Assembly: GCA_045654685.1 (NCBI GenBank) | Contig: JAZONV010000077.1 | Coordinates: forward strand, 1 to 51,710 | Origin: RGIG1828 sp045654685 | GTDB taxonomy: Bacteria > Bacillota > Clostridia > UMGS1810 | Length of the DNA: 51,710 nt | Direction of reading: 5' to 3' | Shown here: positions 33,829 through 42,032 of the stretch, one piece after another | How positions within the stretch are numbered: the stretch's first letter is position 1 | Layout: each line of letters starts with the position of its first letter | Translations under genes and position numbers: made by a program | Notes under the pieces: model-generated | The model's database searches: none | What the model saw: the letters and a program-made list of their open reading frames with translations, nothing else | Told to the model about the DNA's origin: nothing

Positions 33829-35001
33829 TTATTTTTCCAAGTTCAGACTTTCATAAACTTTTTTTCTGGTTTTTACACTATCAGCAAAAGCAGAAACATT
33901 GATGCTATCCCTTTTTCCCAATATCAACTTAAACATGTATCTTGTGGGTATGTATATCCAAAAAAAAGGAAGGAAAAAAGTATGTTTTGCAAGTGAAAAC
34001 TGACGTTTAGCTATTTCGTTCAAACTTTTAAACAAGGCGATTACCAAATTTGATGTTCGCAGATTTCTCTCATATATACTGCCGATACCATATGTCAGAA
34101 GATTGCGGGAATTCCCTACTCCGCCATTCATCAAAATCTCCATCAACGCACCCGCTACACTGCCGTCTATAACCTCTATTATCTTTTCTGAATTATCAAT
34201 ACCCATATATTCCTGTGCACACAAGGTAATTGCATCTGCATACAAATGAAGTCCGAACTCCTTTATAAAAGGGTAAACAGTGTTTTTCCATTCCACTTCA
34301 TCAACACTTGCAACAAAAAATGCCCAATCAATGACAAGTCTTAGAACAAATTTGCTTTCGTTCATATGCCGAAGTTTATGAAGTAAAAGCACCAACGCTT
34401 GAAACTTATTACTGAGCACAGAAAAAGTGTGTCCTTCATAACATACAGTCTCTGTTTCATCAAGGGCATTGATAAAAGTTTCATAAAGTTTGCGGCCATT
34501 TTCATCATCGCTTCTGTTAGTAACATGTCTGTGAATTTCCACAGACACATCGTCTACTGTAACAGCACAATGAAATTCATGACCGTTTTCTTTAAAATCA
34601 GTCCCGGGCGAAATAAGCTTTACAGCCTTTTCATAGTCCTTTTCTCTCACAAGAATATCCACATCACCAAAAAGCCGAATTCCGGATATATTGTAGTATC
34701 TTGCAACGGAAGCTCCTTTTAATATAGCATAATCAACAGATGCATCTTCCAAAATCTTTATGACCTTTGATTGAACATATAATTTTTTTTCGCTATCTAT
34801 GGCTCCATATAATGTTTTATATTTCCATTTTTCCGGGCAGTCAATATTATTTATTAACGATGCATAATACATACAAGGTTCACATCTGTGCATATCTGCA
34901 ATCTCGGAAACTGCCGGATCTATATGTAATTTTTCTTCAATTTTAAAATTACTCAGTGTACTCGACACAAGTTTTAAGAAAACTTGCTGTTCATTTGTCA
35001 T
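33829..35001 (-). CDS. Nucleotidyltransferase family protein (NTP_transf_5)
   Basis: A 390-residue protein with the NTP_transf_5-type core YAILKGASVARYYNISGIRLFGDVDILV, where G, S and the DxD pair (GDVDIL) form a polymerase-beta-like nucleotidyl site, followed by VEIHRHVTNRSDDENG. Family members occur in polysaccharide loci, but the reaction is not well defined. The ATG at 35001 has GGAG nine bases upstream. The frame extends to 35031 without a site. It lies 31 bases after the GT4 gene end. Confidence 0.8.
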   Translation of the reverse strand: MTNEQQVFLKLVSSTLSNFKIEEKLHIDPAVSEIADMHRCEPCMYYASLINNIDCPEKWKYKTLYGAIDSEKKLYVQSKVIKILEDASVDYAILKGASVARYYNISGIRLFGDVDILVREKDYEKAVKLISPGTDFKENGHEFHCAVTVDDVSVEIHRHVTNRSDDENGRKLYETFINALDETETVCYEGHTFSVLSNKFQALVLLLHKLRHMNESKFVLRLVIDWAFFVASVDEVEWKNTVYPFIKEFGLHLYADAITLCAQEYMGIDNSEKIIEVIDGSVAGALMEILMNGGVGNSRNLLTYGIGSIYERNLRTSNLVIALFKSLNEIAKRQFSLAKHTFFLPFFWIYIPTRYMFKLILGKRDSINVSAFADSVKTRKKVYESLNLEK

Positions 35002-35032
35002 AAATATCGCTCCAATACTATATAACCACAAC

Positions 35033-36238
35033 TTACATATCTACTTTCTGATGCAGAAGTGCGTTAAACTCATTAAAAGCAACGGCATTATCAGGCACAT
35101 TGTTTTTCAAAGAATTTTTGAAATTCTCCAAGGTGCTTGGAGTTGATATCACCAAATGCATAGCACTATATAATTCCTCATCGTCATCGCAAACGATGCC
35201 AATATTTTTATCTGCCACAAATTCTTTCGCAGAAAGAGTGTTCGTTGTTATAACAGGGACACCAAGGGTTTGTGACTCAGAAAAGACCATAGGAGCTGCT
35301 TCGTGATATGAAGGAAGCAAAAATACATCTGCATCCAAAATAAACCTATATGGATTATCCTGATTTGAATACATTATTACGCAATCTTCAAGATTTTTTT
35401 CCTTTATTTTTTCTAAAAATTCATTCTCTTTTTTCTTGGTTGCTCCTCCAACAATATGCCAGCAAAATTTGAACCCTTCTTTTTTCAGCCTTTCAAATAA
35501 CTTCAATGCACGATAGTGACCTTTTTCATAAGAAAGTCTTGCAACAGTGACAAAGTTTATCACATTATGATCATACTCTACAGTGTCTTGTTTTGACAGT
35601 TCTGTAATTTTATCATAACGATGAAAATTGTGCAGTACAAACACCTTATCCGAAAGTTGAGGCACACACTTTAAAAAAGAATTTCTTACTCCCTGTGACA
35701 CAGCAACAATTTTGTCGAAACGAGAATATATTTTTTCATTATATTTACAATTTATGCCGCACTTTTCATAATCGCAATGCAAGAAAGTCAATTTTTGCTT
35801 TGCTTCCACCTTGTCAAGCACAAATTCATTCATTCCACCATACAAACTTTTTGTTTGCCCTGAATGAGCAAAAGATATTGCATAATCATAACCTTTTAGT
35901 TTTTTATAAGTTGAAAAAACCAATTTGTATGCATGTGAACTCCCAAACACTCTTGTAATTCCTCCAAGAGCATATCTTACAACCCCTAAAAATTTGCTTT
36001 TTGAACTTATGTAATTTTGAGAAAAATTTAATAATTCAATAAATCTATTTGACTTAATAACATTAATCCCTGAAGGAATTTCTTCATAGTCCTTCGCAGA
36101 AAAAATCATAACATCAATATCATACAAGGGACTTTTTCCTACACAGTGCAAAAGATTTATAAACGCTGTTCTTATTCCACCGGGAGACAAATCGGGAGTA
36201 ACAATTAAAACTTTTTTTTTCATAGCAACCACTTTCAT
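35033..36238 (-). CDS. Family 4 glycosyltransferase
   Basis: A 401-residue GT-B enzyme. The N-domain has VLIVTPDLSPGGIRTAFINL. The C-domain has NFVTVARLSYEKGHYRAL, CWHIVGGA and the nucleotide-binding FLLPSYHEAAPMVFSESQTLG (E-x7-E). It is a retaining transferase using a nucleotide sugar. The start is uncertain between 36238 and a second ATG at 36223, as neither has a strong ribosome-binding site. It begins only seven bases after the preceding GT gene. Confidence 0.9.
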   Translation of the reverse strand: MKVVAMKKKVLIVTPDLSPGGIRTAFINLLHCVGKSPLYDIDVMIFSAKDYEEIPSGINVIKSNRFIELLNFSQNYISSKSKFLGVVRYALGGITRVFGSSHAYKLVFSTYKKLKGYDYAISFAHSGQTKSLYGGMNEFVLDKVEAKQKLTFLHCDYEKCGINCKYNEKIYSRFDKIVAVSQGVRNSFLKCVPQLSDKVFVLHNFHRYDKITELSKQDTVEYDHNVINFVTVARLSYEKGHYRALKLFERLKKEGFKFCWHIVGGATKKKENEFLEKIKEKNLEDCVIMYSNQDNPYRFILDADVFLLPSYHEAAPMVFSESQTLGVPVITTNTLSAKEFVADKNIGIVCDDDEELYSAMHLVISTPSTLENFKNSLKNNVPDNAVAFNEFNALLHQKVDM

Positions 36239-36244
36239 TACAGT

Positions 36245-37063
36245 TTAAATTTTATGTTTTTCCCTATAATTTTCATAGGACAACATTTGAGCATAAGCCT
36301 TTCTGCCATGCAGCATCCACTTAATTCTGTCGGACATTTTCACACTGGAAAATCTATGTGTGCGAATTGCAAAATATAACATCCACAAGTGAAAATTGTG
36401 AGGATGTACACAGGAATAGAATGCACCTTTTGCAAAGAAAAATTTTTCATCATATCCTGTGAACCAAGAGGACTCTTCAAATGAAACTGTTCCTATAATT
36501 TCTTTGGATACATAAAATTTGAGTCCCATTTTTTTTGCTTGAGTCAGCCACATACTATCTTCTCCAGACGGGAAAATACATCCCCCTCCATAAAGAGTGG
36601 TAAACCATATATTTGCTTTTCTCACAGAATCAAGTCTGAATGCAACACGAAATGTTCCCCATGGCATTCTGGTAAAGCGATTACATTTCCGGGTTTTGGT
36701 ATAGATTTTTTGTTTGCGTGTGGCGTGATTTGTTTCAAGATTAAAAACAATGATATCCGCATCGGGATGAGCTTCAAATTCGCCTACAACAAGGTCCTTC
36801 ATATTATCTACATACACCAAATCATCATCAGAAAACAAACATATGTCTGCACTTGCATAGGCAAGAGCCAAATTACGATTAACACCAACACCTCGAGTAG
36901 CAGTTGTGATCATCTTTGCCTTATTGTCATCAAACCCCAACTCCTTATACGATGTTTCGTGAGCCTGATTTGCAAATATCACATCAGATTTAATATTCAT
37001 TTCCTTTATTTTGGAAAAGTCGGTTTGATTCATTGTAACACAAAGTACTTCAAATGAAAGCAT
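36245..37063 (-). CDS. Glycosyltransferase, GT2-like
   Basis: A 272-residue protein with a GT-A core: TATRGVGVNRNLALAYASADICLFSDDDLVYVDN, where SDDDL is the metal motif, then GGGCIFPSGEDSMWL. The N-terminus (SFEVLCVTMNQTDF) differs from ordinary GT2 openings, so it belongs to a divergent subgroup. It lies between LicD and the GT4 gene with a five-base gap to LicD, so it is in the same operon. The acceptor is unknown. Confidence 0.75.
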   Translation of the reverse strand: MLSFEVLCVTMNQTDFSKIKEMNIKSDVIFANQAHETSYKELGFDDNKAKMITTATRGVGVNRNLALAYASADICLFSDDDLVYVDNMKDLVVGEFEAHPDADIIVFNLETNHATRKQKIYTKTRKCNRFTRMPWGTFRVAFRLDSVRKANIWFTTLYGGGCIFPSGEDSMWLTQAKKMGLKFYVSKEIIGTVSFEESSWFTGYDEKFFFAKGAFYSCVHPHNFHLWMLYFAIRTHRFSSVKMSDRIKWMLHGRKAYAQMLSYENYREKHKI

Positions 37064-37068
37064 AATAA

Positions 37069-37896
37069 CTACCTCATATATTCATCATAATTTTTATCTG
37101 CATCAAAAATAAATGCATGGACAGCTGCCCTGCGGGATTCCTCGCTTGGAAGTTTCATATAATCTCCATAGCGATACAAGAGATACTCCTTTATTTTCTC
37201 CGGTGCTGAAAGAGTTGTATCTTCAAAAGGAATCCTGATGGCTTTTTCAAAAAATGACTTGTCAAAGAGCCCATTTTTGAATTTGGCAGGAGTAATCCAG
37301 TAGCAATAGGAAAATCCGGAACTCATGTCATCATATTTGTATATATGATTATAGGCTATTTTTGCCATAAGTCTGCATGGAAGAATTTTTAACACTTTCA
37401 AAATCACAGACTGAAATGTGCTTTTTGGCTTCCAATTTCTCTGAGAAAGCGCATACAAAGTAACAAACTTTGATTCATAATACACAAGTTTTTGTATGAA
37501 CTTATTCTCAGGAACTTTATGAAGAATCATAATATCCACATATATGCCATGGTGCATATCTTTCCGGTCTTTATAACACTCCTCGATAAAGGTTGTACCA
37601 TTCATACGAACCTTAGCATATTCAAGATATCCGGGAGTAGTTCTCCATTCCTGTAAAACAAAATCAACGGATTTTTTCTTTTCAAAAACTTTCTTGAATT
37701 TTTCATACTCAGAAGGTGTCATAAATATATCAAGGTCATCATCCCAAGGAATAAAACCTCCATGTCGAACCGCGCCAAGCGCTGTTCCGCCCATTATGTA
37801 ATATTCAATACCATTTTCGACGCAAATACTATCGATGTACTTCATTATTTCAAGAATTTTAAGCTGTATATCACGTACACTGTTTGAATTACTCAT
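37069..37896 (-). CDS. LicD family phosphotransferase
   Basis: A 275-residue LicD/fukutin-type protein. It has the nucleotidyltransferase-like YYIMGGTALGAVRHGGFIPWDDDLDIFM, with the metal Asp cluster DDDLDIF, and a C-terminal region with YGDYMKLP. Relatives move phosphocholine or alditol phosphate from a CDP donor onto surface glycans. A TagD-like cytidylyltransferase that could make a CDP donor lies three genes away. The ATG at 37896 has GAGAGGTGGG upstream and is preferred over 37917. The gene follows the 44-residue ORF by 14 bases. Confidence 0.9.
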   Translation of the reverse strand: MSNSNSVRDIQLKILEIMKYIDSICVENGIEYYIMGGTALGAVRHGGFIPWDDDLDIFMTPSEYEKFKKVFEKKKSVDFVLQEWRTTPGYLEYAKVRMNGTTFIEECYKDRKDMHHGIYVDIMILHKVPENKFIQKLVYYESKFVTLYALSQRNWKPKSTFQSVILKVLKILPCRLMAKIAYNHIYKYDDMSSGFSYCYWITPAKFKNGLFDKSFFEKAIRIPFEDTTLSAPEKIKEYLLYRYGDYMKLPSEESRRAAVHAFIFDADKNYDEYMR

Positions 37897-37910
37897 AGAT
37901 ATCCCACCTC

Positions 37911-38045
37911 TCAGCAATCAGCACCATTTATATTTTGGTAAATACTTTCTGCAATTTCAAAGACAACATTTTGGTCAATTTTTCCGGCATGGCAAACACA
38001 TTCCAGATGATTCAAAACAGTTTTCCCATTTACACAACAACTCAT
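37911..38045 (-). CDS. 44-residue Cys-rich small protein in the glycan operon
   Basis: The region between the deacetylase and LicD holds an ORF of 44 codons. Its ATG overlaps the deacetylase stop as ATGA (38042-38045), the standard sign of translational coupling. The stop lies 14 bases before LicD. It has five cysteines (residues 3, 4, 16, 18 and 44), with His at 13 and 19, in a CC-x11-C-x-C arrangement, and a second half of mixed amphipathic helix (VVFEIAESIYQNI). The pattern suggests a small metal- or thiol-binding protein. I recognise no family. The ORF has no frame breaks, and there is no other use for this gap. Confidence 0.55.
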   Translation of the reverse strand: MSCCVNGKTVLNHLECVCHAGKIDQNVVFEIAESIYQNINGADC

Positions 38046-38881
38046 ATTTTTTTTGCCAGATAATAATATCTGCTCATTATTTTCTTGAAAAAGGGGACTT
38101 TCATCAAAGTTTTTGCAATTGATTTTACAAGTTTGAATGTTACGTTTTTAATTATATATTTAGTTGCCGACGACATCCAACGATGAGGATGTATGCTTAT
38201 GATAGCCCCACTCGGAGTATTTTTTATATTATCCAAAAGCACATCAAGATTTTTAAACGGAATATTTTTATTATCACTATTTATTACATCATTGTTTATA
38301 GGATCGTATATAAGTTTAAATTGTCTTCCTGCATCTGAATAATAATCATATTCACCCGAAACCCTATCCGGGAAATCAACCATTATATCTGATATATCCG
38401 GATAAATATTTCGGACTTTTTCATTTCTGAAAAAATCTCTATTTGAATTATATCCCACTCTTTCAACAACAGGATTGCCATGTTGGCATACCGTTGTGAC
38501 CGAAAATCCATTTTTCTCAAACAGGGAGAGATTTTCCGAAAATTCTTCGATTGCCTTTCCAATATCCCCTTTGTTACTATCCATAACATCATGGTGATAT
38601 GTAATTTCATGTCCCATATCCTTCATCTTTTTTAGAAGAGAGACATTTTCTTCGTTCTTAAGAAGATAAGCCTGAACATAGTATGAACCGCAATGTCCAT
38701 ATTTTGACTCTATCATAGCTATCTGAAAAGCAGCGGATATATTTGTTTCAACATCATGTTTCAAAGATACAAAATCATTTATACTGTCCTGTTCTCTAAG
38801 CGTAGAAAGGGTTATTGACTTTTTTTGAGATTCAGATAACCTTTTACAAAAATTGTCCCAGTTTTTTAATATAAATATCAT
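38042..38881 (-). CDS. Polysaccharide deacetylase-like protein of the glycan operon
   Basis: A 279-residue NodB-like barrel. LKHDVETNISAAFQIAMIE and MGHEITYHHDVMDSNKG resemble the motif 1 Asp and metal-His region, and VCQHGNPVVERVGYN the substrate loop; SIHPHRWMS near the end carries the C-terminal His. The ordinary RPPxG motif is not seen, so it belongs to a divergent subgroup found in surface-glycan loci. Deacetylation of a sugar would expose an amine. The start overlaps the TagD-like gene by four bases, and the end overlaps the 44-residue ORF, again ATGA. Confidence 0.75.
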   Translation of the reverse strand: MIFILKNWDNFCKRLSESQKKSITLSTLREQDSINDFVSLKHDVETNISAAFQIAMIESKYGHCGSYYVQAYLLKNEENVSLLKKMKDMGHEITYHHDVMDSNKGDIGKAIEEFSENLSLFEKNGFSVTTVCQHGNPVVERVGYNSNRDFFRNEKVRNIYPDISDIMVDFPDRVSGEYDYYSDAGRQFKLIYDPINNDVINSDNKNIPFKNLDVLLDNIKNTPSGAIISIHPHRWMSSATKYIIKNVTFKLVKSIAKTLMKVPFFKKIMSRYYYLAKKI

Positions 38882-39300
38882 CGTTCACTCAATCTTTCCC
38901 TTAGTATTGTAGATGAAATTCCGTCAGTGTGAGAAAGGTACACAACATCGCAACCAACCTCAGCAAACTGTTTTTCGTATTCTTTCCACTGTGGTGTCCC
39001 CTCCCAATCAGAACCAACAAAGACAACATCGGCGCCAAGCTTAATCACTGAACTGAGTTTATCCATATTATCCTGTTTAACAACCTTGTCAACATATCTG
39101 ATTGATTCTATTATATCCATTCTGTCCTGCTGACATATAACAGGATATTTATTTTTGCGACTGTAGCACAGTTCATCTGTTGTAACTCCGACTATAAGAT
39201 AATCACACAGTTCTTTTGCTCTGCGGATAATATTGAGATGACCTATATGAAACATATCATAAACCCCAGAGGTGTATCCTATTTTATATTTTTTTGTCAT
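38878..39300 (-). CDS. TagD-like cytidylyltransferase
   Basis: A 140-residue nucleotidyltransferase, close to the size of glycerol-3-phosphate cytidylyltransferase. It has IGYTSGVYDMFHIGHLNIIRR, where HIGH is the catalytic motif, and the C-terminal HTDGISSTILRERL. Relatives use CTP with glycerol-3-phosphate or ethanolamine phosphate to form CDP-alcohols. The nearby LicD could use such a donor. The choice of the ATG at 39300 is supported by GGGAG ten bases upstream. The end overlaps the deacetylase start by ATGA. Confidence 0.88.
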   Translation of the reverse strand: MTKKYKIGYTSGVYDMFHIGHLNIIRRAKELCDYLIVGVTTDELCYSRKNKYPVICQQDRMDIIESIRYVDKVVKQDNMDKLSSVIKLGADVVFVGSDWEGTPQWKEYEKQFAEVGCDVVYLSHTDGISSTILRERLSER

Positions 39301-39301
39301 T

Positions 39302-40129
39302 TTAGGCGCGCTCCCTTGCAAAATGCTTAAACACCCAACCCCTTATTCTGTTGGGCATCAACACCTGAAGTATCAGACGTTTGGTGACATTTGATAAGTA
39401 CGTTGTTTTTCCGATTACTTTGTTATCAAGCATAAATTTCTGAAGGCGAGCTTCGCTTTTGAAATATTTTAAACTGCCACGACGACGGTACATATCCTCA
39501 CCAATTCTTACATTCACGAGAGTGTCAGAAAGATTCATAAATTTCATGTTGGCAAGATACATTCTCAACCAAAGATAATAATCTTCATCACAATACCAGT
39601 CTATATATCCTCCAACAGATTGAACAGCACTTTTTTTAAACATAACCGTCATCTGATTCATCGGGCAACGCCTTTTCATATATTCTTTAATTTCACTGTC
39701 TGTCTGAGGAACATTACGATAAGACACAATGTTATTCACATCACCGATAAATTCAGAAATATTCCCGCCAATAATTGATACAGAACTATCAGATTTAAAA
39801 GCATTAAGTTGCTTTTCAAATCTGTCACATACACATATATCATCGGCATCCATAAGTGCTACCATATCATAAGTGCAATTTTCAAGACCTATTCTTCTTG
39901 CATCACCATGTCCTCTGTTTTCGGGAAGTCTGATAATCTTGAAAAAGTCTTTAGTTTCATAATTCTTTATAATATCATCTAATTTTTCGGGAACAGGGCC
40001 ATCAACCACAAGAACAACCTCATCAGGCACCACTGTCTGATTTATAACACTGTCCATTGCAATTTTAAACCACTGCGGATTATCACCGCCATATACACAC
40101 ATCGAAACTGAAAATCTCGTTCTTTGCAT
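39302..40129 (-). CDS. Family 2 glycosyltransferase
   Basis: A 275-residue GT-A enzyme with FSVSMCVYGGDNPQWFKIAMDS, DEVVLVVDGPVPEKLDDI and MVALMDADDICVCDRFEKQ, which holds the metal motif, then GGYIDWYCDEDYYLWLRM. GAGGGG lies eight bases upstream of ATG. It follows the initiating sugar-phosphate transferase gene by 33 bases and probably adds the second sugar. Confidence 0.9.
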   Translation of the reverse strand: MQRTRFSVSMCVYGGDNPQWFKIAMDSVINQTVVPDEVVLVVDGPVPEKLDDIIKNYETKDFFKIIRLPENRGHGDARRIGLENCTYDMVALMDADDICVCDRFEKQLNAFKSDSSVSIIGGNISEFIGDVNNIVSYRNVPQTDSEIKEYMKRRCPMNQMTVMFKKSAVQSVGGYIDWYCDEDYYLWLRMYLANMKFMNLSDTLVNVRIGEDMYRRRGSLKYFKSEARLQKFMLDNKVIGKTTYLSNVTKRLILQVLMPNRIRGWVFKHFARERA

Positions 40130-40162
40130 TTCGCACCCCTCAAAAAAATTCTGCTTACAAAT

Positions 40163-40840
40163 TTATATATTCATCAACTCTCTCGCTTCCACTTGCTTGC
40201 GGTCATACTCAGTTCTGTCAACCTCACCCTTTTCAAGAAGGTAGTCACCAAAATCCTGAGCGGTTTCCATACCACCCTGGTTAATTCCTTCTCTTTGAAA
40301 AACCTTCAGTGCAGTTTTTAGTATTATCTTCATGTCACCAAGAAAAGTAATATTTTCTATGTACTGAAGATCGTACTCGAGTTTTTGCTCCCAGGTCATA
40401 TTATTCCTTCCGCTACACTGAGCAAGGCCTGTGAGTCCCTGACGAACTGTGTGACGTTTTCTTTGCTCATGAGTCATAAACACCATATCTCTGACCAGTT
40501 GAGGTCTTGGCCCAACAATTGAAAGGTCGCCTTTCAAAATATTAATAAGCGATGGAAGTTCATCTAAAGACGTGGAGCGAAGAAACTTTCCGTAGGGTAC
40601 AAGTCTCACCTCATCGGGAAGAAGTTTTCCGTCAGAATCTTTTTTGTTGTTCATGGAGCGAAACTTTATGAGTCTGAATATTTTTTCGCCTTTGCCGGGT
40701 CTGAGTTGAGTGAAAAACGGATTTCCGCCAAGCACAATTGCTCCACCCACCATCAGTATAACAAGTATGGGCGAAAGCACGATAAGTGCTATCAGTGACA
40801 GAGAAAAATCCATAACCCTTTTCCATATTACGGCATACAT
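40163..40840 (-). CDS. Undecaprenyl-phosphate sugar phosphotransferase (PglC/WcaJ-like)
   Basis: A 225-residue polyisoprenyl-phosphate hexose-1-phosphate transferase of the single-domain type. It has a membrane helix (ALIVLSPILVILMV, about 15-33), FTQLRPGKGEKIFRLIKFRSM, DELPSLINILKGDLSIVGPRPQL and VRQGLTGLAQCSGR. It starts glycan assembly by moving a sugar phosphate from a UDP-sugar to the lipid carrier. Next to PglF- and PglE-like genes the likely substrate is a bacillosamine-type or related UDP-4-amino sugar, an inference. Ribosome-binding site GGGGGAT is present. Confidence 0.92.
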   Translation of the reverse strand: MYAVIWKRVMDFSLSLIALIVLSPILVILMVGGAIVLGGNPFFTQLRPGKGEKIFRLIKFRSMNNKKDSDGKLLPDEVRLVPYGKFLRSTSLDELPSLINILKGDLSIVGPRPQLVRDMVFMTHEQRKRHTVRQGLTGLAQCSGRNNMTWEQKLEYDLQYIENITFLGDMKIILKTALKVFQREGINQGGMETAQDFGDYLLEKGEVDRTEYDRKQVEARELMNI

Positions 40841-40861
40841 CCTAAATATCCCCCAAAATAA

Positions 40862-42007
40862 TTATTTTTCAAAGCATTCTTTTATTGCTATAATTACTGT
40901 TTCAATTTCTTCATCTGTCATTTTTATGTCAGACGGGAGGCAAAGGCCTTTTGAAAACAGTTCTTCATCAATAGCATTTTCACCTGCAGATATAAAATCG
41001 TTATCCGAAAATACAGGCTGCATATGCATGGGCTTCCACAAAGGTCTTGTTTCTATTCCGATTTCTTTGAGTTTTTCCATAATATCTCCGAAAGTAACCT
41101 CACATCCGTCGTCTATAAGCAAACAACTGAGCCAAAAGTTAGGAACAGAAATCTCTTTGAGATAGGGATTCATTTTTATGGGAAGGTCTTTTAATCCTTC
41201 TTTATATCTCATATATATCTTTTCTTTCAAAGTTCTGTGCTCTTCAAGATGTGAGAGCTGAGCTCTGCCAATTCCTGCAACAATGTTACTCATGCGGTAG
41301 TTATATCCTATTTCCTCATGCTGATACCAGGGGAAGTTTTCTCTTGACTGAGTTGCCCAGAAAAGTGCCTTCTTTCTTGACTCAGCATCCCTGCAAAGGA
41401 GCATACCGCCACCGGAGGTGGTTATAATCTTGTTTCCATTAAAGGAAAGTGCATTATATGTGCCAAAAGTTCCGCATTTTCTGTCCTTATATGTTGCAGA
41501 AAGCGCTTCTGCCGCATCTTCAATGAGAACAGCATTATGTTTTTTGCAGATATCCACTATTTCATCCATTTTTCCCGGTGTACCATAGAGATGTGCAAAT
41601 ACAACAACTTTTGCTTCGGGATACTTCTGAAACGCCTTTTCCAAAGCAATAGGATCCATATTCCATGTGTCTTTTTCACTATCTATAAATACAGGGATAC
41701 CACCTTCATACACAACGGGATTAACAGTTGCAGCAAAGGTCATATCTGAACACAACACCACATCTCCCCTTTTTACCCCCGCAAGTTTCATTGCAAGATG
41801 AAGCGCAGAAGTTCCGGAGACAAGGCAAAGAGAATTCCACTCTTCACTTTTGCCGGAGATATATTCATTCATCTCATTTTCAAATCCGTCGCAGTTAAAG
41901 CCAAGAGGTGCAACCCAGTTTTTTTCAAAGGCTTCTTCAATATACTTTATTTCATCGCCGTGCATTGTTGGTGTTGCAAGCAAGATATTTTTCTTTAGTT
42001 TTTCCAT
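40862..42007 (-). CDS. DegT family aminotransferase (PglE-like)
   Basis: A 381-residue PLP enzyme with VSGTSALHLAMKLAGV and the PLP lysine in SFNGNKIITTSGGGM, which matches PglE and LegC-type sugar aminotransferases. It would aminate the 4-keto sugar made by the PglF-like dehydratase encoded 25 bases upstream. Start spacing to AAAGGCGATG is acceptable. It is distinct from the DegT gene at 27022, so the locus has two separate amino-sugar branches. Confidence 0.9.
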   Translation of the reverse strand: MEKLKKNILLATPTMHGDEIKYIEEAFEKNWVAPLGFNCDGFENEMNEYISGKSEEWNSLCLVSGTSALHLAMKLAGVKRGDVVLCSDMTFAATVNPVVYEGGIPVFIDSEKDTWNMDPIALEKAFQKYPEAKVVVFAHLYGTPGKMDEIVDICKKHNAVLIEDAAEALSATYKDRKCGTFGTYNALSFNGNKIITTSGGGMLLCRDAESRKKALFWATQSRENFPWYQHEEIGYNYRMSNIVAGIGRAQLSHLEEHRTLKEKIYMRYKEGLKDLPIKMNPYLKEISVPNFWLSCLLIDDGCEVTFGDIMEKLKEIGIETRPLWKPMHMQPVFSDNDFISAGENAIDEELFSKGLCLPSDIKMTDEEIETVIIAIKECFEK

Positions 42008-42032
42008 TGGATTATTTCATCGCCTTTCAATA

